Notes: generated by a model not told the origin, from the sequence alone. Shown: positions 1-8,300, counted from the first letter of the stretch. The stretch is DNA of 64,000 nt from Natranaeroarchaeum sulfidigenes (GCF_017094485.1 NZ_CP064786.1:434001-498000), one strand, 5' to 3'. Translations and numbers: made by a program.

Positions 1-904
1 ACGGATCCTCCTCCGCGTATCGGTTCTCGATCCGTCGGAAGATCGTAATCGCCTGCCGTTCCCGCTCTTCGGATGGTTCTGCGTTGCCGTATCGTACATC
101 CTCGAACAGACGAGTGAGTTCAGTTACATCGGCACGGCCGAGACCCGTCTCGACGGCAGCATCGGCGAACTCCCCCGGAGTACTTGATTCGGGGGTATCG
201 ACATCGGCCAACTCGGCCATTTCACGCCAGGTTTTGTACACCTCATTATCGACATCCACCTCCGCTTCAAGCCGGTCAGCGGCCCGTCCTGCTGCTCGGC
301 CGATGGCCGCAGCGTTCTCACCGCCCCCAGTGGACTGTTGTGTAGACTCGTCGCTGTCGTCGGTTGGGGTTCTCAACAGCGCAAGGACCCCACCGATGAC
401 GGAGAGTCCCACTATGAGCACTACCAGTAGTGCTGATGGGGATGGTTGCGTTGGATCGACACCGGTCCCATCGCCCCACCCCTCGCCGCTACCGTCACCG
501 ACCGGAGTCTCGTCTCCTGGTTCCAGTTCCGGTACGTCCGGAGGGATAGCTGTCGGGTCCAGAACTGTTGAAAGAAGGTACAAGACCACAAGTGAGGCGA
601 CGATGACGAGGAACATGGCAAAAGCCTGTCGCCGGTAGATAAGCACGTACGCAATGAGCCCTACTAGCAGGGCGACGGCGAGAATCGCGAGTATTTCATC
701 GAGGAAGGGAATCGTGATCGTCTCGCCGGGGGGTGATTCCGATTGCGCGACTGGTACTACCCCGCTGCCACCGTCACCATCCCCAATCGTTCCGTCTCCA
801 CCACCCCCCTCGGGCTGGATCGTCGATTCGAGCGTTGCTGCTGCGTAGGCGACTGCAAAAATGGCCATTCCGGCGATTATCGCCGATCGAGTGGACTCAT
901 TCAT
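1..904 (-). CDS. DUF4129 domain membrane protein (partial, C-terminus beyond window)
   Basis: The minus frame is open from an ATG at 902-904 to the left edge (301 codons, no stop seen). The N-terminus reads MNESTRSAIIAGMAIF, a hydrophobic segment or signal anchor, followed by a Gly/Asp-rich linker. Two more membrane helices follow (around residues 70-110 and 150-170). The C-terminal cytosolic part contains TPGEFADAAVETG, then an L-T-R-L-F-E-D-V-R-Y-G segment, which is the hallmark of the DUF4129 (PF13559) helical domain. Such proteins usually sit next to DUF58 and MoxR ATPase genes in Halobacteria, so the rest of that cluster probably lies to the left. The molecular function of the domain is unknown. 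The family call is strong and the role is not established. Confidence 0.8.
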   Translation of the reverse strand, partial: MNESTRSAIIAGMAIFAVAYAAATLESTIQPEGGGGDGTIGDGDGGSGVVPVAQSESPPGETITIPFLDEILAILAVALLVGLIAYVLIYRRQAFAMFLVIVASLVVLYLLSTVLDPTAIPPDVPELEPGDETPVGDGSGEGWGDGTGVDPTQPSPSALLVVLIVGLSVIGGVLALLRTPTDDSDESTQQSTGGGENAAAIGRAAGRAADRLEAEVDVDNEVYKTWREMAELADVDTPESSTPGEFADAAVETGLGRADVTELTRLFEDVRYGNAEPSEERERQAITIFRRIENRYAEEDP

Positions 905-1163
905 CGAGTTCGAATCGTGCCCTCGGTTTGTGACGATACGATCGTGTTGTATGAATCTATGTGTACTACCAACGCAAGAAGGTAAGGTTTAGAGGGGGGT
1001 GAGCCGGTGCGATTTCGGAATACTGTTGCATTGAACGCAATCGATCCCACACTCTCTGCTTGAGAGCTACGGAACACACCAGTCCACATTCATCTCCCGC
1101 ACGCTATTTGTATCGCCCCCTGGCGGGTACGGGGCGTTCTGAAGAATGTCCTGTGTACTGACT

Positions 1164-1385
1164 ATGTCACTGAGAGATGTCTACGAAACTGGCTTCGACG
1201 AAGACGATGGAAAGACGGTTAACCAAACGACCTGCCCTGAGTGTCCAGGACGACTCGAAACTTGTGGTGGCGAAACGACGTGTGCGGACTGCGGTCAACT
1301 GCCTCACGCTCCGAGAATATACTGTACCAGAACAGCGGAAACGATGGGTGGGTGTCCCATAAAAAGCGCCCACATTAGATCTTGA
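1164..1385 (+). pseudogene. Truncated transcription initiation factor TFB (N-terminal zinc ribbon)
   Basis: The frame from the ATG at 1164 begins MSLRDVYETGFDED and carries a CPEC...CADCG zinc ribbon, as at the N-terminus of haloarchaeal TFB. After the second Cys pair the TFB pattern is lost. The stretch 1330-1365 contains, in another frame, a PEQRKRWVGVP-like piece of the B-finger/linker, so there is probably a frameshift. No cyclin repeats follow, because a PAP2 gene begins at 1492. A full TFB is about 320 residues and this frame has 73. It is most likely a remnant, although a translated zinc-ribbon peptide cannot be excluded. A related scrap is seen at 12.85-12.96 kb. Confidence 0.6.
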
Positions 1386-1491
1386 CCATCAAATATCCAG
1401 ATAGTGGGCGAACATCTCACTCACTCGTCCCATCGCGCTAGTACCGCTGTTGCGAAGGATTTTAGCGGTCGCCATCTGTCGGGATAAACGA

Positions 1492-2238
1492 ATGAGTAGA
1501 GGAGTCGGCGTTACCGAGTTCGTCCGCGAGTTCGTCCCTGATGGATTCAGTTTCGTTGGCCGACTGCTTGCACTACCAGGCGACATCGAGGTCGCCGCAC
1601 TCGTCATTACAGTGATCTTCGCGTTCGGCGTCCGCCAGCAGATCCAAACCGGCGATCGGGAGCGGCTATGTTCCCGGCGAACAATCACGTTGATCGCCGT
1701 CGTATTCGGCGGGCTCTCGCTGGCGATCGTTCTCAAGAGCGCGTTCGGGCTGCCGCGCCCACCCGTCGAGCTGCAGGCAACGCCCCGGTCGGGCGAGGGG
1801 TTCCCGAGCGGGCACACGATGACCGCAACCGTCCTATGGGGCGCACTCGCACTCTGGGGGCGCGTCTGGACGCACAGGGGGCGCTGGGCGGTGGCCGCCG
1901 CGTTGATTAGTCTGGTTGCTTTTTCCCGGCTCGCACTCGGCGTCCATTATCTCGTCGACGTCCTCGCGTCGGTCGCGTTCGGCATGGCGTATCTCTACGC
2001 GATGTGGTCGTTCGTGCGGGCTGATGCGATGCGGGCGTTCACCATCGCGATCGTGCTGTCCGTCCTCGCCGCCGTGGCCAGCGGTGGTTCGACCGATGGA
2101 CTCCTGGCGCTCGTTGGGACAGTCGGCTGTTTCGCTGGGTGGCGTGTCGCCGAACACGAGGTAGTTCGGAAGCGCGTCTTCACCATCGCGTTGAAGCTTG
2201 ACCGTCGACTCTCGGCGTCAGGCAACCCTGAGGAGTAA
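1492..2238 (+). CDS. PAP2-superfamily membrane phosphatase
   Basis: This 248-residue integral membrane protein has the three phosphatase motifs of the PAP2 (lipid phosphatase) superfamily: K82-x6-R89-P90, P-S-G-H at 105-108 and S-R-x5-H-x3-D at 145-156. About six hydrophobic segments are visible. The family removes phosphate from lipid phosphates or polyprenyl pyrophosphates. Because a large glycan locus lies downstream, recycling of the dolichyl carrier is a reasonable but unproven role. The ATG at 1492 was preferred to an upstream in-frame TTG (1450) because the extra 14 residues contain no motif. A short AT-rich segment lies upstream. It appears to be transcribed alone. Confidence 0.85.
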   Translation: MSRGVGVTEFVREFVPDGFSFVGRLLALPGDIEVAALVITVIFAFGVRQQIQTGDRERLCSRRTITLIAVVFGGLSLAIVLKSAFGLPRPPVELQATPRSGEGFPSGHTMTATVLWGALALWGRVWTHRGRWAVAAALISLVAFSRLALGVHYLVDVLASVAFGMAYLYAMWSFVRADAMRAFTIAIVLSVLAAVASGGSTDGLLALVGTVGCFAGWRVAEHEVVRKRVFTIALKLDRRLSASGNPEE

Positions 2239-2489
2239 CTACCGAGTTGTCCGAACTGGTCATATTCTGATTCAGGGTCGCTCCGAGGTTGATGGGGGGT
2301 ATCAAGTACAGAGAGGTAGTCACGAGAAGTTCATAATCGGCCTGTGGAACCGCTAGAACGGCTCTCTGTCGACTATGGATCTGCTCTGGGAACGTCCACC
2401 ATCACCAATCAGTACGAGCACACCATCATTCAAACAGCCACAAGAGTGGCTGTATCTCCCAGATTTGGCAATACTGACGCGAGATCTGG

Positions 2490-2665
2490 TACTGAGCCAC
2501 CCCAATAGCCCGCCCTCCATCGCGGTGGAGACAACGGCCAACGAGGAGTACACAGACCAGAGTACCGCGTCGACCAGGAATATCGCTCTCGAGGAAGCTC
2601 AGGACGACTGAGGCTCCCACGAAAGGAATCCTGCGACTTCAGTCGTGGGTGGATGTCAATGGACG
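2490..2665 (+). mobile_element. Possible right-end remnant of an IS200/IS605 (tnpB-type) element
   Basis: The stretch 2239-2836 has no convincing gene. Near its middle a frame ends at 2611 with a Thr/Ser/Glu-rich tail (VETTANEEYT...) of the kind found at the C-terminus of haloarchaeal TnpB. It is followed at once by an imperfect hairpin (CCCACG...GACTTCAGTCGTGGG, 2616-2650) and a GTGGATGTC-like trailer similar to the IS200/IS605-type end at 6212-6236. No zinc ribbon or RuvC motif remains. This is read as the extreme 3' end of a decayed element and is tentative. Confidence 0.35.
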
Positions 2666-2739
2666 ATCGAGATAACACCCCGACTCTCCACTATTTCACG
2701 AGCTCTTCGCGCGCCTTCGTCTGGTTCTCCCGTCAACAA

Positions 2740-2760
2740 CCCCGACCCTTGAGGTCGGGG
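2740..2760. terminator. Perfect 8-bp stem hairpin downstream of polB
   Basis: CCCCGACC and GGTCGGGG (2740-2747 and 2753-2760) form a perfect stem with a five-base loop. It lies about 80 bp past the 3' end of the minus-strand polymerase gene. It could be a transcript-stabilising end structure or a second IS200/IS605-type subterminal hairpin; the sequence alone does not decide. Confidence 0.45.
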
Positions 2761-2836
2761 TATCCGCCTCGATCGCTGATGAGGCCGTAGAAAATTCAAT
2801 CCATATCTGGCCACCACCAAACAGCGATACCAACGA

Positions 2837-5002
2837 TTAGTTGTCGCCGAATTCAGTGAAGGCAGACAGGTTCATTTCCCGAGTCTCAGCAATGGTACGT
2901 TGAATCTCTGTTCGGTCCCAGCCGAGCGGTGACAAAACGCTTTCAACAGCTCGGACCAGCTGTTTCTCGTAATATGAGGCGTCATAGGTCTCGACATCTT
3001 CATGGACAAGTGAGACGCGGTCCCGGGAGGTCTTCTCGTCGTCAACGACGACATACTCGACATCTTGGCCCGGATGAACAGCGAGACCGTGATCGCGTGC
3101 CCGCTTCAGGGCTGCCACGTTCTGTGTGTTCTGCGTATAGCCTTCGAGTGGCTTTGAGACCCGATTTCGCTCGACGAGCCGTTCCACTGCAACCTCTCCG
3201 TTATGTAGTGCCTCGATTGCTCGTTCGAGACGTCTGAGCACCGCGTCAGGAGATCGTGTGCCAGCAAGCCGGTCGAGGCAGTCTCGCTGGACCTCCTTGA
3301 TGAACGGCGGAGTGGAGCGTTGTCGGGCTTCGAGACCTCTGATCTTGAACTCGTCCTCCCCTGCAACGTTCCCGAAGTACCTGGTCAGTGCGCCAGCATC
3401 GCTCTCGCGCTGGGGGACGAACGCCACCCAGTCATACTGTGCCTCGTGTTCGAGCCGGATCTCGACCGCCTCAGTGATGTTCGCTGCGACGGTTTCGAGG
3501 GCCTCGCGCTCATCGTCGTCGACGTCGGAATCCGGAGTCACCCAGATCGAGTCCACGATGCCGTGGACAACGCGCCAGCCACCGGCTTCGAGCCGCTCTT
3601 TGGCCTCCAGCAGAATCTCGCGAGCGAATGCGTTGATCGCCTCGTGACACTCGATGCGCCCGAACTTCGCGTTGCTGAATCCCTGATAGCCGAAGCACGC
3701 AACGAGGATCCATTTCAGCGCGCCCGACCGTCCTTCGAGTTCCGCCAGCCGATCCTCGTCAGGATCGTCACGGTGGTTTTCACGATCAATAGCTGTCTTG
3801 ATGTCGTCGCGAGCGCCGATAATCGGTTCCAATACGTCGACGAGATAGCCTCGCGTGTCACAGATCGAGTAGCCGAGTTCGGGGACGTCCTCGCGGTCGC
3901 TGTGGCAGTCACACCGAATCACATCCGGGGAGACGTTTCGCGTGCAGATGATATTCGGATACAGACTCGAAAAGTCGAGCTCGTGGACGTTCTCGTGGAG
4001 GCCGACCTCGGGCGCAAAGATGAACCCACCGCGGTCGGCGTCGTGAAGCGTCCCCATCGGCTTGTGAAATTCGTGACGCCAGGAGTTCCACGGGACGAGG
4101 ACGCCCCGGTCGTGAGCCTCGCAGATCTGGATCGCCGTGAGCACGTTCCCAATCGATGCCCAAGCGAGCTCCTGGACCGGCTTCTTCGAGCGTGACACGA
4201 GATCGAGGACGCCGTCGAGGTTGGTCTCCCCGTAGAAGAACGTGTTCGACTCGTCGATGATTGCCCGACCGGGCACGTTGTACCGCGCCGGCGAATGTCC
4301 CACCTGACCGTAGCTCGAGTACGTCGACTGGCTCGCGAGTTGCTGGTAGTCCACGCCGGGCCACCGACTCAGCGTGAACTCGTCAATGCTCGCCACCGTC
4401 GCCATCTCGTACAGCGTCGGGATGATTTCGCTCGTCGAGCAGACCAGGACATCGGGATCACGTGTCTCGATGTTCGCCCGGACGCCAGTCAGGATATCCT
4501 CCACGGATCCAGTGATGGTTTCGCCAGCGACGGTCAACTCCCCGTAGAGATCGTTGCTCGTTTCGGCCACCGGGACGCTGAGTCGGAGGGTCGACAGCTC
4601 GTTCGCTGGCGTCGGATCGACGCCGTTCTCCAGACAGTACCGGAACTCCCGTGAGAGGTCCACATTGAAGCAGGCAAGATCACCAACCGGGTAGTCGGAC
4701 AATTGCCGTGTTTGCCGGGCGAGCCCAGTGACGCAGTTGACGTGCTCGACGTCGACAGCGAGGACAGACTCCTCATCTCGTCGAAAGCCGGGACGCCGAG
4801 ACACCATCTCGGTCGCGTCGACGTCCGGATGCTGGTCGTACATCGATTGGAGTGCCGTGAGATCGAGATCGGCGTCGGGATCGCGAGGAGCGACGTAGAA
4901 CCGTGGCGTGTACTCGTCAGTCTCGGTGACGACTGCGCCAGCAGCGGTTGCCTCCCACTCCAGAACGCGCCCATCGTCCAGAAAGTCGATCGTGAACGGC
5001 AT
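2837..5002 (-). CDS. polB2: Family B DNA polymerase, divergent (haloarchaeal PolB2-like)
   Basis: This 721-residue family B DNA polymerase is shorter than a replicative PolB1. Motif A is intact (D343-F-S-S-L-Y-P-N-I-I). Motif B is altered: K430-W-I-L-V-A-C-F-G-Y has Val where the usual Asn stands. Motif C reads H-G-I-V-D484-S, so the first Asp of DTD is Ile while the second, metal-binding Asp is kept. In the N-terminal half no D-x-E (ExoI) or N-x3-F-D (ExoII) is seen; the expected ExoII strand reads PDVLVCSTSEIIPTLY. Polymerase activity is possible, but intrinsic proofreading is unlikely. It sits near orc genes and a stand-alone exonuclease, as expected for an accessory-replicon polymerase. 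The ATG at 5002 has an AT-rich TATA-like sequence about 30 bp upstream. Confidence 0.85.
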   Translation of the reverse strand: MPFTIDFLDDGRVLEWEATAAGAVVTETDEYTPRFYVAPRDPDADLDLTALQSMYDQHPDVDATEMVSRRPGFRRDEESVLAVDVEHVNCVTGLARQTRQLSDYPVGDLACFNVDLSREFRYCLENGVDPTPANELSTLRLSVPVAETSNDLYGELTVAGETITGSVEDILTGVRANIETRDPDVLVCSTSEIIPTLYEMATVASIDEFTLSRWPGVDYQQLASQSTYSSYGQVGHSPARYNVPGRAIIDESNTFFYGETNLDGVLDLVSRSKKPVQELAWASIGNVLTAIQICEAHDRGVLVPWNSWRHEFHKPMGTLHDADRGGFIFAPEVGLHENVHELDFSSLYPNIICTRNVSPDVIRCDCHSDREDVPELGYSICDTRGYLVDVLEPIIGARDDIKTAIDRENHRDDPDEDRLAELEGRSGALKWILVACFGYQGFSNAKFGRIECHEAINAFAREILLEAKERLEAGGWRVVHGIVDSIWVTPDSDVDDDEREALETVAANITEAVEIRLEHEAQYDWVAFVPQRESDAGALTRYFGNVAGEDEFKIRGLEARQRSTPPFIKEVQRDCLDRLAGTRSPDAVLRRLERAIEALHNGEVAVERLVERNRVSKPLEGYTQNTQNVAALKRARDHGLAVHPGQDVEYVVVDDEKTSRDRVSLVHEDVETYDASYYEKQLVRAVESVLSPLGWDRTEIQRTIAETREMNLSAFTEFGDN

Positions 5003-5240
5003 CTGGTGACTATGAGATCCGACTCGTGCATAATTCGTGGCGTGTCCCTTCCGGAGTCAATATACAGGACTTTAGAACGCTGATTGTGGTCGATTTGGGC
5101 CTTCACGTCCGTGATGTTTCACTTCCGAGGTGGTTTCCGGAATATCGGCATCTCACCGGCGGGACTCGGTGACAGTCCCACCACTTCTCGACGAGGCTGA
5201 CCAAAGACCGAAGTAGCGTCAACACGATTGTCAACGTGAG

Positions 5241-5489
5241 ATGGGAACGGCCGATGAGCAGATTCGAGTGAGCAACACGGTGAAGCGAGAATTGGAAAAG
5301 CACAAGCGCGAAGGCGAAAGTTACAACGACGTCCTTGAGCGTGTCCTCGGCGAGACGGCCGTCGGAGACTTCTACGATGGGTTCGGTCGCTGGTCTGATG
5401 AAGAAGCCCAGGAGATCCGTGAGGCCCGCCAGAACGCAAAGGAAAAACGCAAGGAGCGAATGCGCCGCCGGTCCGAAAACAGCGCATGA
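5241..5489 (+). CDS. vapB: VapB-type antitoxin
   Basis: This small basic/acidic protein of 82 residues has an N-terminal segment (DEQIRVSNTVKRELEKHK) typical of ribbon-helix-helix-like haloarchaeal VapB antitoxins (the DUF7557-like group), then an E-S-Y-N-D-V-L-E-R-V-L helix and a charged C-terminal tail that would wrap the toxin. The stop codon overlaps the start of the PIN toxin (ATGA at 5486-5489), so the pair is translationally coupled. It probably binds its own promoter together with the toxin. The ATG at 5241 is preceded by a GTG-AG stretch without a clear Shine-Dalgarno. Confidence 0.8.
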   Translation: MGTADEQIRVSNTVKRELEKHKREGESYNDVLERVLGETAVGDFYDGFGRWSDEEAQEIREARQNAKEKRKERMRRRSENSA

Positions 5490-5887
5490 AGGTACTCGAT
5501 GCGTCATTTCTGATCGACTATCTGGATGGCGTCGACGCAACTCGCGAGTTCTATGAATCCGCAGGCGGTGACGACATCCGCTGGGTAATGCCTGTCCCGG
5601 CCTACACAGAGGTCCTTGTTGGTGCAGGGAATCTCCCGGACGGCGACGTCGACGGAGTTCGTGCCGACCTTTCCTGGGCCGATGTCTACGCTGTCGATGA
5701 ACGAACGGCGACGATAGCTGGCGAGATCGCAGACGAGATCGCGCCCGGTGGCCCCTATCTCGATGGGCCGGACGCGCTGATCGCAGCCGTCGGGCGCGAG
5801 CTGGATGCGCCTGTAGTCTCCAGCGATGGTGATCTCACTCATTCGGCGACGAAAGCGGTCGTCGAGGTCGAAGAATACACAGACTGA
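5486..5887 (+). CDS. vapC: VapC-type PIN-domain ribonuclease toxin
   Basis: This 133-residue PIN domain has the expected acidic residues: D5 in MKVLDASFLID, E42 in AYTEVLVG, D93/D96 in YLDGPDALIAAVG and D114/D116 in SSDGDLTH. Members of the family are Mg-dependent RNases that cleave tRNA or rRNA and are held inactive by VapB. The gene overlaps vapB by four bases. Its stop is followed within two bases by a truncated tnpB, so the end of the toxin gene lies exactly at a transposon-remnant boundary. All catalytic residues are present, so the toxin looks functional. Confidence 0.87.
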   Translation: MKVLDASFLIDYLDGVDATREFYESAGGDDIRWVMPVPAYTEVLVGAGNLPDGDVDGVRADLSWADVYAVDERTATIAGEIADEIAPGGPYLDGPDALIAAVGRELDAPVVSSDGDLTHSATKAVVEVEEYTD

Positions 5888-5888
5888 C

Positions 5889-6188
5889 TTACTTCAATGC
5901 CACTCGTGTGGCTGTGAGGGTCATTCGGATGTTGCAGGATCAGCGAATTTCCTGCGGAAACACGCTAGTGAGAGCATAGAGATTCAAACAAGTGGGTCGA
6001 TGGCTCGGCCCGTGGCCGCCCGAGAGAACACGACGGCGGATGGACACCACAGTCAGGTACCATGCCTTGAGTGGGACGACTCTGAGTGGACGGTGAAACA
6101 CTCTGGTCTTTCGACCAAAGAGGCACCCGCGAACCAGAGTACCAGTAGCGAGACTGGGAACGTTGCCCCCGGTAGTTCAGACGACTGA
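5889..6188 (+). pseudogene. tnpB: 3' fragment of an IS200/IS605-family tnpB
   Basis: The frame running to 6188 starts with C-H-S-C-G...G-H-S-D-V-A-G-S-A-N, half of the TnpB zinc ribbon and its final D-x-x-A/N motif. It continues with MARPVA and a Trp-containing, Ser/Thr-rich tail typical of haloarchaeal IS1341-type TnpB. The RuvC-like part with the first two catalytic acids is missing, since similarity begins just after the vapC stop. A right-end hairpin follows at 6212-6231. In complete elements this 3' region also encodes the guide (omega) RNA, so a vestige of that RNA gene may remain here, but it cannot be functional with this nuclease fragment. Confidence 0.75.
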
Positions 6189-6211
6189 ATCACGCGTCAG
6201 CGGGGGGGAAG

Positions 6212-6231
6212 CCCACGAGTTTACTCGTGGG
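6212..6231 (+). repeat. IS200/IS605-type right-end hairpin
   Basis: CCCACGAG and CTCGTGGG form a perfect 8-bp stem with a TTTA loop, 23 bp after the tnpB fragment stop, followed by GAGGAAGTC. Hairpins at this place are the ends recognised by the TnpA transposase in this family. Similar hairpins lie at 2616-2650, 12803-12822 and 44047-44062. Confidence 0.6.
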
Positions 6232-6371
6232 AGGAAGTCACGGTGAGATGGACGTTGACTTCCGAGTTGGGGCAGGAGAGCCAGAACCCACGACTGTTGC
6301 TGTACCGGCTGGCGAATCGGTAACAGAGCAATTCACTTACACGCGCGATCCCGGCTTCTCCTCCTGTTCCG

Positions 6372-7031
6372 TCAGTGTCGGTCGCTGACAACTGGATCGA
6401 GCGACTTCATAGAAAAATCAGATTTCGAGCAATAGCGCTCTGCCAGATCCATCAGTGCACGTGTCCGACGAATGTCGGCAACGTTGTGCAGCACAACGTC
6501 CTCAAATTCACCGCGCTCCCATGCATCTACGGCAGACGCGCTATCAACGAACGGATCGACGTCTCCGACGTCCCCGCCGATCAGTTCCTCGTAGACTGCA
6601 ACAAGCGAGTTCTCGGTGGTGTTGAAGCGAGACTGGAACACGTCCATTGCCTCAATATACGGGATATCCTCGAACGGCCACCCGAGGTCGTGGTGGTTGA
6701 GCCGTGTACGGAGAAACGGCAGGTCGAACCCGCCGTTCCACGTCTCGCCGTTGTACGCGACGAGCTTGATATCCTGGTCAGAGAGCGTCGACTCAACGAA
6801 CTCAGTGACGGCGTATAGGAGAGCGTCCTCGCTATTGTGTATTGAGAGCGCCACGGGCGTCGTCACCGCATCGTTAATTCTCTCTTCCAGCCCTTCGGTG
6901 GGTGCTTTCCCGTCAGTGTTGAGGAACACGTGCGAGCCGATCTCAGCATCGAATCCCACGACTGTCAGCCGGTCACCGACCGTGAAGCCGGTCGTCTCGA
7001 TATCAAATGCGACGGTCGAGAGGGAACTCAT
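6372..7031 (-). CDS. Stand-alone 3'-5' exonuclease (DEDD family, RNase H-like fold)
   Basis: This 219-residue protein has the motifs of PolB/DnaQ-type proofreading exonucleases: D10-I-E12-T-T-G (ExoI), Y-N94...G-F-D103-L-P-F-L (ExoII), a D in EAMD130VFQ, and H182-N-V-A-D186 (ExoIII). Its closest style is the YprB/predicted PolB-exonuclease group. It is the third gene of a coupled operon: its ATG overlaps the stop of the preceding gene (ATGA at 7028-7031). The nearby polymerase (2837-5002) has lost these same residues, so supply of exonuclease in trans is an attractive inference. The stop overlaps nothing, and 6189-6371 is an IS remnant end plus spacer. Confidence 0.8.
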   Translation of the reverse strand: MSSLSTVAFDIETTGFTVGDRLTVVGFDAEIGSHVFLNTDGKAPTEGLEERINDAVTTPVALSIHNSEDALLYAVTEFVESTLSDQDIKLVAYNGETWNGGFDLPFLRTRLNHHDLGWPFEDIPYIEAMDVFQSRFNTTENSLVAVYEELIGGDVGDVDPFVDSASAVDAWERGEFEDVVLHNVADIRRTRALMDLAERYCSKSDFSMKSLDPVVSDRH

Positions 7032-7348
7032 CGCTGATCGGACTCCATGCGGTCAGTATCGATCAACTCCCGCTGATCGCCCGCTGTTTCGAGCGCGGCT
7101 TCCAGTTCGTCGAGGCGCGCTTCGTGGTCGTCGAGGCGTTCTTCCTGTTCGAGATCAATGCTGAAGAGCGCGGGCAGGAGTGGATTCTGATGGTTTAACA
7201 GGCCGCTCGCATCCGCATGCTCGCGCGCGTACTCGAACAGCTGGTCAAAGCGGGGTTGGTCACGACGCCGGAGTGCTCGTCGAAAGTCCGCCCACCGTTC
7301 CTCGATCGCTCGCAACGCATCCCGATAGGTTGGATTCGTCCGGCCCAT
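7028..7348 (-). CDS. Small helical protein of unknown function (middle gene of replication-linked operon)
   Basis: This 106-residue protein starts MGRTNPTYRDALR and is almost entirely helical by composition, with charged heptad-like stretches (RAIEERWADFRRALR; EERLDDHEARLDELEAAL) that suggest a short coiled coil. It lies one base after the stop of the upstream RecA-like gene and overlaps the exonuclease start by four bases, so all three are probably made together. No catalytic motif is visible. Families like this (DUF8156-like) occur beside PolB2/RadA-like genes in haloarchaeal plasmids, as far as can be recalled. A structural adaptor between the two neighbours is possible but is only an inference. 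Confidence 0.7.
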   Translation of the reverse strand: MGRTNPTYRDALRAIEERWADFRRALRRRDQPRFDQLFEYAREHADASGLLNHQNPLLPALFSIDLEQEERLDDHEARLDELEAALETAGDQRELIDTDRMESDQR

Positions 7349-7349
7349 C

Positions 7350-8300
7350 TTATCGCCCTCCAGTGTCAGTTGCCGTCCACGCATCGAGCAGTGGGTCAGT
7401 AGTGGTCGACGCCCTCTCCCCAGCAGCTGTGATGCCCGTCCCGACGCCATCCCGGGTTGCAGTCGAGGACGACGGCGTTGTCGGTTCCATACCGACCCGG
7501 GTAGCGCGAGCCGCGAGCAGCTCTCGCCAGTACGCGAACGTTGTCTGGTAGTACGCGCCGTCGTCAACGGGATAGACGAGCGTCTCGAACTCCTCGCCGA
7601 GGAGCCGTGGACCCATTCGTGTCTGTTCACACTCTATGTGATGGTCTGCAGCCGTTGCGACTGCGGTGGTGAACTCATCACGCCTGCTCCGGGTGACGAG
7701 TACTGGAACGTCGTACCCATCGGCGTAGGTCGATAACTTCGCGAGCGCCCGGGCCTGCAGGGTTTCGGCATGTGTCTCACAGAGCGTATCGTCGGCACGG
7801 TACTGCGCGTCGATGGCTGGGGCGACGATGAGAGCAGGGGTATGGGGAGACGTGTTCTCGTCGCAAATTGGTGCCCCTCGACCGACCGCCCCGATATCGG
7901 CCGTGGATGTCTTGATTGACTGGTTCACCGCTGTCGTGAGATCACAGACCGCTCCGTAGTGCTGGTAGGCGGTGAAGCCACGTGCCACCTGAATTCGGTT
8001 GAGCAACCGTTGGCTGGGCGCGATCCGGGCGAGCGTCGTGGTCGTCGCGTGTCCGTTTGCATCGACCCAGAAGGCAAGGCCATCGTGTATGAGGAGATGG
8101 TCGAGCACGAGCGACTGGAGGATCGGGACGCCCCGACTTCCCTCGACGTCCAGTAGTGTGATCCCGTCATCGAGTGACGGGAGTAGCTGATTCTCGGTCG
8201 CTGGATCGGCGAGATCGACGAAATCGCGATTCTCGTCTGCACTTCTGGTTGGTCGGTTGGCCCGCAACGACTCCGCTGCTGGTCGTGCGTCTTCAAGCAT
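7350..8300 (-). CDS. RecA/RadA-like protein with degraded P-loop
   Basis: This 316-residue protein has the layout of a RecA/RadA/KaiC core. A strand and loop (ITLLDVEGSRGVPILQSLVLDHLL) stand where Walker A belongs, but no GxxxxGK[ST] is present. FWVDANGHATT and RVARGFTAYQHY resemble the RadA segment after the P-loop, and a hydrophobic strand ending in PAID (ALIVAPAID) stands where Walker B is expected. A later VLVTRSRRDEF segment resembles the RadA arginine region. ATP hydrolysis is therefore doubtful. It is the first gene of the operon with the helical protein and the exonuclease, and lies 250 bp from an orc gene. It may be a non-catalytic recombinase paralogue. The fold assignment is by eye and moderate. 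Confidence 0.6.
   Translation of the reverse strand: MLEDARPAAESLRANRPTRSADENRDFVDLADPATENQLLPSLDDGITLLDVEGSRGVPILQSLVLDHLLIHDGLAFWVDANGHATTTTLARIAPSQRLLNRIQVARGFTAYQHYGAVCDLTTAVNQSIKTSTADIGAVGRGAPICDENTSPHTPALIVAPAIDAQYRADDTLCETHAETLQARALAKLSTYADGYDVPVLVTRSRRDEFTTAVATAADHHIECEQTRMGPRLLGEEFETLVYPVDDGAYYQTTFAYWRELLAARATRVGMEPTTPSSSTATRDGVGTGITAAGERASTTTDPLLDAWTATDTGGR

Noticed and set aside
2375-2611. 78-codon ORF as a complete gene
   Set aside because: The N-terminal half has no pattern and low complexity Pro/Ser content; only the tail resembles the end of TnpB, so a remnant call is safer.
3320-4195. 291-codon open frame on the plus strand
   Set aside because: Antisense to polB over motif A; composition is that of a shadow frame.
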